DNA from: Euperipatoides rowelli
Lineage: Eukaryota > Onychophora > Udeonychophora > Euonychophora > Peripatopsidae
NCBI GenBank assembly: GCA_003024985.2
Contig: PXIH01S0013266.1
Length of the DNA stretch: 10,806 bases
Direction: 5' to 3' (one strand)
This document shows, piece after piece, positions 1-8,173 of this stretch. Made by a program: the position numbers and the translations under genes. The notes beneath the pieces were generated by a model. It did no database searches and was not told the DNA's origin. It worked only from the letters and a program-made list of their open reading frames with translations. Each line of letters opens with the position of its first letter. Within the stretch, counting starts at the first letter, position 1.

Positions 1-405
1 TAACAATATATACAGTTAATCACATTCTGACTAACAATTATTCACCTGATAGTTCAGTTGTGACCTTTCCTACATGATCCGTAACACTATATACAGTTAA
101 TCACATTCTGACTAACAAGTATTCGCCTGATAGTTCAGTTGCGACNTNTNCTACATNATNCNTANCACTATNTANAGTNAATCACATTCTGACTAACAAG
201 TATTCGCCTGATAGTTCAGTTGCGACATTTCCTACATGATACATAACACTATATACAGTTAATCACATGCTGATTAATAAGTATTCACCTGATAGTTCAG
301 TTGCGACCTTTCCTACATGATACATAACATTATATACAGTTAATCACATTCTGACTAACAAGTATTCGTCTGATAGTTCAGTTGCGACATTTCCTACACG
401 ATACG
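1..405. repeat. 81-bp tandem repeat array, five copies
   Basis: Five consecutive copies start at 1, 82, 163, 244 and 325, each exactly 81 bp. Each begins TAAC-A-TATATACAGTTAA and continues through conserved CACATTCTGACTAACAA, CCTGATAGTTCAGTTG and TTTCCTACA blocks. A sixth copy starts at 406 but loses similarity after a few bases. Copies differ by scattered substitutions (for example ATTCACC versus ATTCGCC), and copy 3 holds ten N. Although 81 is a multiple of three, no frame is open through the copies, so I do not read it as coding. The array probably continues to the left of the window. It lies in the intron before the SLC5 terminal exon. This is a minisatellite/satellite-like array; its family is not recognised. 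Confidence 0.95.
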
Positions 406-756
406 TAACATTCGTTACTTTCGTAACAGTCGAACGCACCTTCAGTAATTAGAACTGACTGGTTAAAGGCACCTCATTCCTCTTATCTTCATGAAAGAAA
501 GACAAATCCGAAATGAGCCTGGACAGCACAAACCGCAAGCCCTGGTTGCTAGCTTGGCTTTCTAACAAAGTATATTAAGGGTGTATAAATTATTATTATT
601 TTTTTCAATGGTTTCCTATCATTATTATTATAGGAATAATAATGATAGTAATAAATCAATAATAATATTAAATGATCTATTTTATAATTACAATTATGAT
701 GCAAAAAGTAGTATATTAATACCAATTTTATTCTTTTTCACTTTCCATTTATTTAG
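406..756 (+). other. 3' part of intron preceding the SLC5 exon, with acceptor site
   Basis: No coding signal is seen between the tandem array and the exon. The sequence is AT-rich and holds TTA/ATT-rich stretches and a strong hairpin at 616-648. The last 30 bases are pyrimidine-rich (TTCTTTTTCACTTTCC) and end in TTTAG at 752-756, a good 3' splice acceptor. The downstream reading frame implies a phase-1 intron, with one base of the split codon in the upstream exon outside the window. The upstream exon is not visible here. Confidence 0.7.
616..648. repeat. Perfect 14-bp inverted repeat (hairpin)
   Basis: The left arm 616-629 (CTATCATTATTATT) is exactly complementary to the right arm 635-648, with a 5-nt loop at 630-634. 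It lies within the intron. It could form a stable hairpin or cruciform, or be a microsatellite-derived palindrome. No function is inferred. Confidence 0.85.
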
Positions 757-965
757 ATGAAGAGCCTCCAAGATGGCGTCGCTATCTCAATTTCCTGTGT
801 GGCGTAAGTAGTGAGCCAGCACCAGCCGTATCACAAGAAGATCTATTAGCACAAGAATTAAGAATGACATCCATTAAAGAAGAACCTCATATGAAAACGA
901 TAACAAATATATTAGCTGTTCTTCTCATGACGTGCGGTGGCTTTCTTTGGGGGTTTTATGCGTAA
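757..965 (+). CDS. SLC5-family sodium/solute cotransporter (SGLT-like), C-terminal exon, partial
   Basis: This is the last coding exon of a secondary transporter of the SLC5 family, which couples Na+ entry to uptake of sugars or similar solutes at the plasma membrane. After the acceptor AG at 755-756 the frame completes a split codon (757-758) and then encodes 68 residues to TAA at 963-965. It begins EEPPRWRRYLNFLCG, the W..-(F)LCG motif found before the acidic C-terminal linker of SGLTs. An acidic cytoplasmic linker follows (SQEDLL, about residues 25-30, then MTSIKEEP, 36-43). The last roughly 20 residues form a hydrophobic helix ending FLWGFYA, matching the family's final transmembrane segment that ends at the C-terminus (FLWGYFA-type). 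The family usually has about 600-700 residues, so some nine tenths of the protein lies upstream of the window. The paralogue and substrate cannot be assigned from this exon. A GTAAGT at 804-809 resembles a splice donor, but the conserved frame reads straight through it. Confidence 0.88.
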
Positions 966-969
966 TAAA
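964..969 (+). promoter_or_regulatory. AATAAA overlapping the SLC5 stop codon
   Basis: AATAAA at 964-969 overlaps the TAA stop. Used alone it would give an unusually short 3' UTR. Another AATAAA lies at 1242-1247, a more ordinary distance (about 280 nt) downstream of the stop. Which one is used cannot be told from sequence; AATAAA is common by chance in AT-rich DNA. Confidence 0.3.
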
Positions 970-1440
970 AGATGTCATTATTGTGGATTCTCAGTAAATT
1001 GATTTGTGTCTGTGTATCAAACTCCATCGCTTGGATTATTCAGAAACAGACAGTTGCCTAGCACTGGGCACATTTCACCTTAACCATGTAAATTGATTAA
1101 CTTATTTTGATTATGGGTTGGGGCATAATTTTTTATTTACTTAATTTAAGTCGTTTATATATAGATTCAAGTTTTCCTTATGGGCCAAAGGTGGACATCG
1201 TAGTTAAGTTCCAGAGAAAGTACACAAGCCTTAAAGCCCATAATAAAAGCCCATAGAAAGAGGATGAATAGTGGTAGAGGAAGTTGGACACAACAAAGTT
1301 TGGACAGTACTGATGAAATGTTTGGTCTCTAGTGACCAGGATGAAAATAGTTTTATTTAACAGACAGAAGTGGTGGATAGAATTGGTAGCTTTCCATTTA
1401 CTTAGTGAACAGGTTGTTAGTCTAAGATTTAATTAATTAT
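966..1440 (+). other. Likely 3' UTR and downstream flank of the SLC5 gene
   Basis: No open frame of note. Mixed-composition sequence follows the stop codon and includes two AATAAA hexamers. I see no repeat structure, RNA gene or splice-bounded exon in it. Confidence 0.4.
1242..1247 (+). promoter_or_regulatory. Candidate polyadenylation signal for the SLC5 transcript
   Basis: A canonical AATAAA hexamer about 280 nt after the stop codon, in sequence without other coding signal. A T-rich tract is not obvious immediately downstream, so the assignment is weak. Confidence 0.3.
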
Positions 1441-2100
1441 TGTGGGGTGAATCAAATGTAATGGGAGGAAGAGAAACAAAATGAACAAGTGGGAAGAAAG
1501 GAAAGAAAAGAAGGTAAGGACAGGAAAGTCATGAGGTAGAAGAATGGAAATGAGAAGCCATGTCCATTACCTTACCAACTAAGACAATAGCCTATCCAGG
1601 CCAATAACAAGCAATATGCAAGTAGCGGTAGGTACCTGAAGGAGACAAAAAGCAAAGGGAAAAATCTTGGAGGGAACATTGAAAAAGATGCAAACTTTAA
1701 GCAAAGTAGGACAGTCTGAGAGATATAACCAAAACCTAACTAAAGAGGGGAAGTTCTTTCATCACTAGCTAGAATTTTATAGATATCTTACACTAACATG
1801 CCATAAAGGCAAGCCTGGAGCAACAAAATTGAAGGTCCACATCATGTCCTAAAGACACATTACATAACAATAGGAAGTCATTCAGTGTTGAGCCCAACAT
1901 ATCTGTGCAGCAAATTGATAAATGTCTGGGCAGTTCTAAGAACATCCAACATAAAAAACAACATTACTTGAATCTAAAAGGGCTGAGTGAGGCTGCAATA
2001 GGGACTACTTCAGAAGCAGTAACCAATCAAAGTAAGAGGAAAGAAATAGTAAAAAAAAATGGTGAGGCAGCCGTTCTATCCATTGCCAATCAATAATGCT
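1441..2100. other. Purine-rich, less AT-rich segment of unknown origin
   Basis: Between about 1455 and 1560 the + strand is strongly purine-rich (GGGAGGAAGAG, GAAAGGAAAGAAAAGAAGG). Base composition to about 2100 is more balanced than the surroundings. A frame without stops runs 1833-2096 (87 codons) with hydrophilic, protein-like composition, but it has no good ATG, no recognisable domain, no clear splice acceptor and no codon signature. It may be a decayed mobile-element fragment or extended 3' UTR. I recognise no family. Confidence 0.3.
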
Positions 2101-2620
2101 TCGTTCAGTGCTAGATGGTTAGGAGTTTCTGTAGTAATCTATCTGAGTTGTTTGATATGCAGACAATAGTGAAAATTGTAATTAACTAATAGAATTTCAA
2201 GGATGATAAGTTCTCACTTTTGTTTTATCTGAGAGAGAGAAATGACATGACTGATTTATCAATTGATTTCCAATAATTTAGTTGATGCCAATCACATTTT
2301 AATATTGTTGATAATTGTTTGATAAAAAAAAGTATAGGCCTACACAATTTTATGCATGAAAAAAAAATTGAATAATTTAAATAAGATAGAGACTATGCCA
2401 ACATCAACCAAACAAATATTTTAACTCGCTATAGTACAATCAGTATCATGTCCGTCATCCTGGTAGTACACTGTACATATCCTTGAAATCTTGTAGCTAG
2501 GACTAGCAGATAGGCACAGAACAAACGTGATATCAAAAATTCATTGCTTAACATTAACTAACAACTTACTTGATATTCAGAATGTATAATATGGTGGTCA
2601 TAATTTCTCAATTCATTTTT
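2101..2620. other. AT-rich non-coding stretch
   Basis: I see no gene here. It holds short A-runs, one TAGGCCTA at 2335-2342 and AT-rich unique-looking sequence. Confidence 0.5.
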
Positions 2621-2629
2621 TTAATAATC

Positions 2630-2850
2630 TCACAACCAGCGCCCCCCTACATCCTAACAATGGCCCGGGGCTGGAAATTTAGGCGGGGTCCAATACCACT
2701 CCCATATTATTCTTTTTTTTTTTCTGTTAAGTATGTCAAACATGTACTTTGGTCATCCATGTCCCCCCCCCCCTTGGCCCGGGACTGCAGCCCCAACCAA
2801 CCCCTTGTGGCGGCCCTGCAGACTGCCACAATTCCAAGCCTTAATCTACT
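2630..2850. other. GC-rich island with C-runs, possible dispersed-repeat fragment
   Basis: This block stands out from its AT-rich surroundings. It contains GCGCCCCCC near 2640, GGCCCGGGGC near 2662, a T11-type run near 2710, a C11 run at 2763-2773, GGCCCGGGACTGCAG after it, and GGCGGCCCTGCAG near 2810. Paired CCCGGG-type motifs on either side of a homopolymer run suggest an old inserted element read on the minus strand, where the T-run would be a poly-A. No terminal repeats or target duplications were found, so the family is unknown. An open frame across it appears to be incidental. Confidence 0.35.
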
Positions 2851-2950
2851 ATACCCCAATCTATAAAATATATCACAACACCGAGCACATAAATAAGTGA
2901 ATCCATTAATGTCACAATTCTAAATATGTTAATACAAAAAGTCTTGAAAT

Positions 2951-3561
2951 TAGGGTAACCAGATTATCAAGGTGGGAAAAGAGGACATGATGGTAGATCC
3001 AAAGGAGAGGAGGTTTGGCCCTCCAGGATCAGTGCTGGCTGAGGGGAGATAAGGACTCAGTAGACATCAACGACCTCAAACACATTACTCTTTCCAGGCT
3101 AATGGAAACCAGTAATCAAAATGATAATTTATAAACCTTTTTTTTTTAAATAATTACAGTAAATATAATACAGTATAAAGAATATTTTTATTCTCCAATA
3201 TTTGTAGGTGTTTCCTAATTGCATCAGGACATGTTCCGAATCTAATCAAATAGCTTGAGTATTGTATCTTAGAAACACCCAGCAAAAAATTAACAAATTG
3301 TAAATTTACACTAAACAAAAAGTTTCATGAAAACATTGGCTAAAAATTATAATATTCTAAAACAGATTAATTTAAAATTAAGTTATATTTTTCAAAGGAT
3401 GTAGAATTAACAAATTAAATATTTTAAATTCTAATCAATAACTACCATAGTGATTTTGTTCAAAACCAGAACATTTTGACATTTTAATAAAAAGCCTGCC
3501 AGACATTTTAATATGTTAAAAGTAGGGCAAGTCGAAGAAAAGAGGGTGTATGGTCACTCTA
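2951..3561. mobile_element. Probable non-autonomous hAT-type DNA transposon (MITE-like), about 611 bp
   Basis: The left end TAGGGTAACCAGA (2951-2963) and the reverse complement of the right end (3549-3561), TAGAGTGACCATA, agree at 10 of 13 positions. Both fit the short hAT-type terminal start (TA-G-N-G). The immediate flanks, CTTGAAAT (2943-2950) and CCTGAAAT (3562-3569), agree at 7 of 8 positions, consistent with the 8-bp target duplication typical of hAT elements. The interior has no transposase-like open frame. It contains a moderately GC-rich left portion (2970-3070, with GGGAAAAGAGGACATG) and an AT-rich remainder, so the copy would have moved using a transposase supplied elsewhere. The seven-of-eight target match and diverged ends suggest an old insertion. 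Chance pairing of the ends is the main alternative. Confidence 0.45.
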
Positions 3562-3737
3562 CCTGAAATCAAATCCTCACCAAAAATTAGCAAATTATCC
3601 AAAGTATAACACCATTTTACAGATGTATAAGGTTTCATTGTATTACAATAGCAATAAATGCATAATAATTATTAGATCTGGACCCAACAGAGCCCAATGC
3701 AAATTCATAATGTGAATGCTAGGATTATTCCTATGGA

Positions 3738-3757
3738 CCCCCCCCCCCCCCCTCCCC
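3738..3757. repeat. Poly-C tract
   Basis: Fifteen C, one T and four C in a row within very AT-rich sequence. Comparable runs occur at 2763-2773 (C), 8775-8785 (G) and 9324-9333 (G). Confidence 0.95.
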
Positions 3758-3784
3758 AAGTTGTAATCCTAAAATGGTGGTGCC

Positions 3785-3798
3785 ATATATATATATAT
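3785..3798. repeat. (AT)7 microsatellite
   Basis: Seven AT dinucleotide units in AT-rich non-coding sequence. Confidence 0.9.
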
Positions 3799-4060
3799 TA
3801 GCATAATAATCAGGTATTGACGTATTGCCCACTGAAATTCAAACTGTACATTGTGGTCTCAAGCTTGGACACTTCTTTCTACAGACCCAGGTCATATGAC
3901 CAGATGTATTATTCCTAAAAAAGATGTTCTCATATTGAAAATTTTCTTCTACAATCATTTTATAATCCCAAGGTATTGTAAATTATGACATCATAAACCC
4001 CACAAATTTTGAATGTTGCCCACTTTGATCTATAATAAAATGAACTCACATTTTTCAATG

Positions 4061-4682
4061 CCAGAATAGTGAATTTGTTTAACATTCTCACTATATTAGG
4101 CTACATTTAGGTCCAAATTGCTATATCAAAATAATATTGAGTTTGGTTCAACTTCACCTGCATATCTAATGTAACTTATTCAATTTTTTTTAATTATTAT
4201 TTATTGAAATACAATTAACAAGAAATTGCTTTTGTACAAAGTAGGCCTATTACAAAAAAACAACAAAAACAAATTATAGCCTACAATAGAATTATATGCA
4301 GTAGGCCTAAATATTAAAGTCTTTAGAAAACTAAGATATAAATATAAAAATTAAATTAAGCAATAGTTAATATACCCTACGGTATTTGGATAACAAATTG
4401 TGTATAAATGGATTTAACCCTTTAAAAATATACATTTAAACATAAATAGCCTATATATCAAAACCAGTCAATAGATTAATGTAATGTGGTAATTACTACT
4501 ATAGCTCATCTTCTCAGAATGTTGTGCTTAGATAATCTTTCATTCTTAGCCTAAATTACAGAATGTGACCACATCCTAATCTGAAATGTTAAATCTGTTC
4601 CCCCTTGATAATTCCAAAATGTTACCGGTTTCATTTAGCACAAACTGAACTTTTAAAATATGAAATTTATATCGCTTTGGAC
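4061..4682. other. AT-rich non-coding stretch left of the foldback
   Basis: No open frame or RNA gene is seen. It includes TAGGCCTA at 4242-4249 and 4302-4309, A/T-rich runs, and a 4061-4135 segment that resembles 5367-5428 in the same orientation (shared CCAGAATA, GCTAC and GGTCCAAATTG). Confidence 0.5.
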
Positions 4683-5266
4683 AGTGAAAATTCACTAGCG
4701 TCTGGATCTAGGATTTCACATCTCAGATTCTCGTAAATAATATTTATTTACTATAAAATCAGGATCTAGCACCCAATTACTAAGGGTGTTATTATATTGT
4801 TTTCGTGGTTTCATTCAGAATTTGATGATATGAGCTGACAAAAATTAACAATATAGTGAAAATTGACATAATATTCTAATATAAAAACATAAAATCTAGC
4901 CTGATAGTCAACCACATGATAGTAAAATTTATGAATTAGCCTAATTACGTGGTTGACTATAGGCCTAAGGCTAAATTTTGTTTTTATTTTAGAATAATTA
5001 ATAAATTAATGTCAGGATATTNATTTATGAATTAGCCTAATTACGTGGTTGACTATAGGCCTAAGGCTAAATTTTGTTTTTATTTTAGAATAATTAATAA
5101 ATTAATGTCAGGATATTTGATTATTATGTCTATTTTCATTGCATTGTTAATTGTTGTCAGCTCATACTGTATCATCAAAATCTGAATGAAACCACGTAAA
5201 CAATTATTATTTATGAGAATCTGAAATGTGAAATCCTTGATCCAGACGCAACCGACTTTTCACACT
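4683..5266. repeat. Long imperfect inverted repeat (foldback element)
   Basis: The outer left end AGTGAAAA...GCGTCTGGATC (4683-4707) pairs with 5240-5266 (GATCCAGACGC...TTTTCACACT). Matching continues inward through GGATTTCACAT-TCAGATTCTC, GTGGTTTCATTCAG, TGAGCTGACAA-AATTAACAAT and finally TAGTCAACCAC (4905-4915) against GTGGTTGACTA (4949-4959, repeated at 5045-5055). The left arm has an extra segment of about 50 nt around 4741-4795, and the right arm has an extra segment of about 35 nt near 5085-5125. The loop is roughly 30 nt. This is the architecture of a foldback/MITE-type element or a locally duplicated palindrome. No target duplication was identified, so the outer boundary is approximate. 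Confidence 0.8.
4927..5117. repeat. 95-bp exact direct duplication separated by one N
   Basis: Bases 4927-5021 are repeated identically at 5023-5117, with a single N at 5022 between them. Identity without any substitution, abutting one N inside a hairpin-forming region, points to two contig ends that overlap but were joined without merging. It is probably not a real duplication. A true recent tandem duplication is the alternative. Confidence 0.9.
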
Positions 5267-5880
5267 ATCAAAATATTGAATTTTAGCGCACACTTCACAC
5301 TACAAATTTTAGCCAGTAGGTTATTATTCCATTTAGAAAATATGAAATTGGTACTAATTTACCCTCCCAGAATACTTTGCATTCTTGCTACCTTAAATTT
5401 GGTCCAAATTGCAATCTCAAATAGGAACTTTTGTTCACTTCGTATTTGCAATTTATTTAATTTTGGCAATAAAAAAATAATCTGAGATTCGAGCAAATTA
5501 ATTGGAATGTCTGAAGACATTTTTTCTTAGATTACTTTATTTAAAACAATTTTGTTTTCTGTAAACATGCATTACAAAATGATTTAATTATCGTTAACTT
5601 AGGCTACTGTAATTTTTATAAAATAAATTTTACCTTTTTCTTTGATGTTCGTAAGTTAACTGAATAAGTAAGTGTTAACTTTAATTCAGTATCGTAGAGT
5701 AGACTATTATTGAATTAAATATCTCCGCTTAAGGCCAGAACACTGAACTGAAAGTTAATAGTGTAAAATTAATAAGCTACTAATTTAAGCAGGTGATGGA
5801 AGAAAATTGACTAATTATATTGATGATTTGTCAAGGACAAATTTGTTCTGTCCGTATTTGCTCATCCTTTCTGTTTCCTT
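5267..5880. other. AT-rich non-coding stretch right of the foldback
   Basis: No supported gene. An 85-codon open frame from 5228 overlaps the foldback arm and has no recognisable domain. No RNA gene or repeat family is recognised. Confidence 0.5.
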
Positions 5881-5884
5881 TGAA

Positions 5885-5961
5885 GCCCATAGAGTAAGAA
5901 ATATACTCTATGGATAAGCTAAACAGTGAACACTGTTGTAGTGTATTATAGATCTATGGGC
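5885..5961. repeat. Nested hairpins
   Basis: The outer arms GCCCATAG (5885-5892) and CTATGGGC (5954-5961) are exactly complementary. Inside them sit a 10-bp perfect stem (5887-5896 with 5904-5913, 7-nt loop) and a 7-bp perfect stem (5922-5928 with 5931-5937, 2-nt loop). The outer and first inner stems compete for the same bases, so alternative folds are possible. Confidence 0.8.
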
Positions 5962-5965
5962 TATA

Positions 5966-6001
5966 CCAACGAGCTAGAAAATATATTTTCTAGCTCGTTG
6001 G
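5966..6001. repeat. 36-bp perfect palindrome
   Basis: The half-site CCAACGAGCTAGAAAATA (5966-5983) is followed directly by its exact reverse complement (5984-6001) with no spacer. It lies just after the nested hairpins at 5885-5961. It could extrude as a cruciform. Its origin is unknown. Confidence 0.95.
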
Positions 6002-6006
6002 GTTAT

Positions 6007-6420
6007 ACAGTAACAGTAGGCTAATATTATTTGTTAATAGGACAGTTGTGATATTTTGATACCTGTAAGAAAGGAAAATTTATTTAAGAATACTGTTATA
6101 TGTTGTTCAAATTTTATGATTATTGTACATTTTATTAAGAATTGTAAATAATTTAAATAAATTTATGTATTTTTATTTTGGGTTTATTGTTATTTATTAA
6201 TATTATTACTAATGGTTATTATAATTATTATAATTATTATTATTGAAATCCACCTAAAGCTGCATTACTATATGGTGTTTTTGTATATTATTGTATTAAT
6301 ACAACTCCATAGTAATATTTGTTGCCTATATGTATAATTTTTCACCTATACTTTTTTTAATAGTTGATTAAAGGAAGATATCAACATTTATTTTGTAAGC
6401 AATCTTGTATGAGGTTGGAC
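6007..6420. other. AT-rich non-coding stretch with ATT-rich microsatellite
   Basis: No coding signal. ATT/ATA-rich repeat sequence occupies about 6188-6245 (TTATTATAATTATTATAATT). The stretch leads into the large low-complexity block that follows. Confidence 0.5.
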
Positions 6421-7445
6421 TTCACATTATTATTATCATTATCATCTTTATCATCATTATCTTTATCATCAGCATCTTTATCATTATATTTATCATCACC
6501 TTTATCATATCATCTTTATCATCATCTTTATCATTTTATCATCATATTTATCATTATCATCATTATATTCTTTATCTTTATAATCTTTATCATTATAATC
6601 TTTATCATAATCTTTATCAACATATTTTTTATCATCTTTATCATCATCTTTATTTTTATCATATATGTATCTATCATTTTTATCATCTTTATTTTTATCA
6701 TATTTATCATCGTATGTATCTTTATCATATTTATAATCTTATTTATCATCATCTTTGTAAGCATCTTTATCAACTTTATAATAATCTTATCATATTTATC
6801 ATCTTTATCATTTTTATCAATTTCATCTGTATCATCTTTATCATCTTTACTGTCATTATCATTTGTATCATCATCTTTATCATCTTTATCATCATATTTA
6901 TCATCTTTATCACAGCTTTATCATAATCTATCAGCTTTATCAGCATTTTATCATCTTTATTATTAGCATCTTTATCGTCAGCTCAATCATTGTCATCATA
7001 TTTATCATCAGCTTTATCATAATTTTTATCATTTTTATCATCATCATCTATCAGCTTTATCATCATTATATACATCATCATTGTCTTTATCATCTTTATC
7101 ATTATCATCATTATCTTTGTCATCATCATCTTTATCATCTTAATCCTCACCATTATCACCTTAATCATCTTTATCATTTTAAACATCATCTTAATGATCA
7201 TCATAATCATCTTTTTCATCATCTTTATCATTATCATCTTTTATAATCTTTATCATCTTTTTCATCATCATCTTTATCATTTTTATCATTATCTTTATAA
7301 TCATGTTTGTCATCTTTATCATCTGTATATCATCATATTTTTCATCATCCTTATATTTATGTTTATCATCATCCTATATAATCATCTTTATCTTGATCAT
7401 TTTTATCATCATCCTTATCATCTTTATCATCACTTTATAATCGTT
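6421..7445. repeat. About 1 kb degenerate TCATCTTTA / TTTATCATC minisatellite, G-depleted
   Basis: Nearly all the sequence is built from TCATC, TTTATC and TATCAT pieces, often in 9-bp steps (TCATCTTTA) with 3-bp length variants. The + strand holds only a few percent G, giving extreme strand asymmetry. Because most units are multiples of three and lack stop triplets in several frames, long open frames appear on both strands. They encode repetitive peptides (I/F/Y/H/L/S on +; M/I/K/D on -) with no domain. These frames are rejected as genes. The edges grade into normal sequence near 6421 and 7445. Confidence 0.95.
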
Positions 7446-7757
7446 ATCAGAAGTCTTCTGTCTAGATTAATGCTATTAATTGGGTCTAGAATAGCATCTT
7501 TAATGAAGATCTAAAAATTGTAGTAAAAATCTAAATATTTTTGACTAAAGAGATAATTACTTTGAATCCTGTTATTTTCTGTAAGCTAATTCGAGAACAT
7601 TAACAAGCTTTTAAATAGTCTATATTAATTCCCATCTTGTAAATTCATATAAATTCATTTGTGGAGATTATTTGCTTTCCCTAAATTATATTAGAATGTT
7701 AGATATGCTGTATTTATTATATGCAATCCATTATGATTTTTTTTTATCACCAGGATA

Positions 7758-7804
7758 GATACAGTAGGTATACATTCATTATTTTATGCAGTATGTACTG
7801 TATC
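7758..7804. repeat. Inverted repeat, 9-bp perfect arms
   Basis: GATACAGTA (7758-7766) pairs exactly with TACTGTATC (7796-7804), with partial pairing continuing inward and a loop of about 29 nt. Confidence 0.7.
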
Positions 7805-8149
7805 TAAATGATTTTCTTCAATAGATTTCCCTTTAATAATAATAATTTAAAAAAGAACAAATATTTGCTTTTGGTTATATAAATTTTTGATTATGTAATC
7901 TGGATAAAAAAATGAATGCTTTGAAATTTTACTTATTTTCATTTACTGATTGGCTGATGATAATAATAATGTTAACCCTACACTTTTATGCAGTCGACTT
8001 GCCTTGGTCATAGATAAAGACCGTCCAAGTATCACAAATTTGAAATAACATTTTTTTTAGGCTATATACTATAATAGCCTATATAAATAAATGTACAGTA
8101 TATGTATAATGTTATATTGTATATTATGCAATCTACATAATACAGTGTT

Positions 8150-8173
8150 TATACTGTATGTATATACTGTATG
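8150..8173. repeat. Two-copy tandem TATACTGTATG
   Basis: TATACTGTATG at 8150-8160 recurs at 8163-8173 (13-bp period). Related TACAGTA/TACTGTA motifs occur at 8093-8100 and 8140-8146. Confidence 0.7.

Larger units (their letters stand above)
3562..4060. other. AT-rich non-coding stretch with C-run and (AT)n
   Basis: No coding signal. It holds a C15 run followed by TCCCC at 3738-3757 and a short (AT)7 microsatellite at 3785-3798. The rest is unique-looking AT-rich DNA. Confidence 0.6.

Noticed and set aside
1-405. CRISPR array suggested by regular repeats
   Set aside because: The whole 81-bp unit is conserved, so there are no unique spacers, and the context is eukaryotic.
1-405. Coding repeat protein (81 is a multiple of three)
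   Set aside because: Every + frame meets stop codons within most copies.
2570-2866. 98-codon frame across the GC-rich island
   Set aside because: It spans a C11 run, a T-run and CCCGGG motifs. The peptide has no recognisable domain and no splice or start context.
5228-5485. 85-codon frame
   Set aside because: It starts inside the right arm of the foldback and runs into AT-rich DNA. No domain or codon signal.
6364-6966. 200-codon open frame on + rich in I, F, S, L
   Set aside because: It lies almost wholly in the TCATCTTTA low-complexity tract. The peptide just reflects the repeat unit and frames are open on both strands.
6531-7237. Minus-strand frames rich in M, I, K and D in the same tract
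   Set aside because: They are the reverse reading of the GAT/AAA-type repeat and have no coding features.
6405-7514. Further + frames of 106-173 codons in the same tract
   Set aside because: Repeat-derived peptides with no domain, overlapping one another in different frames.
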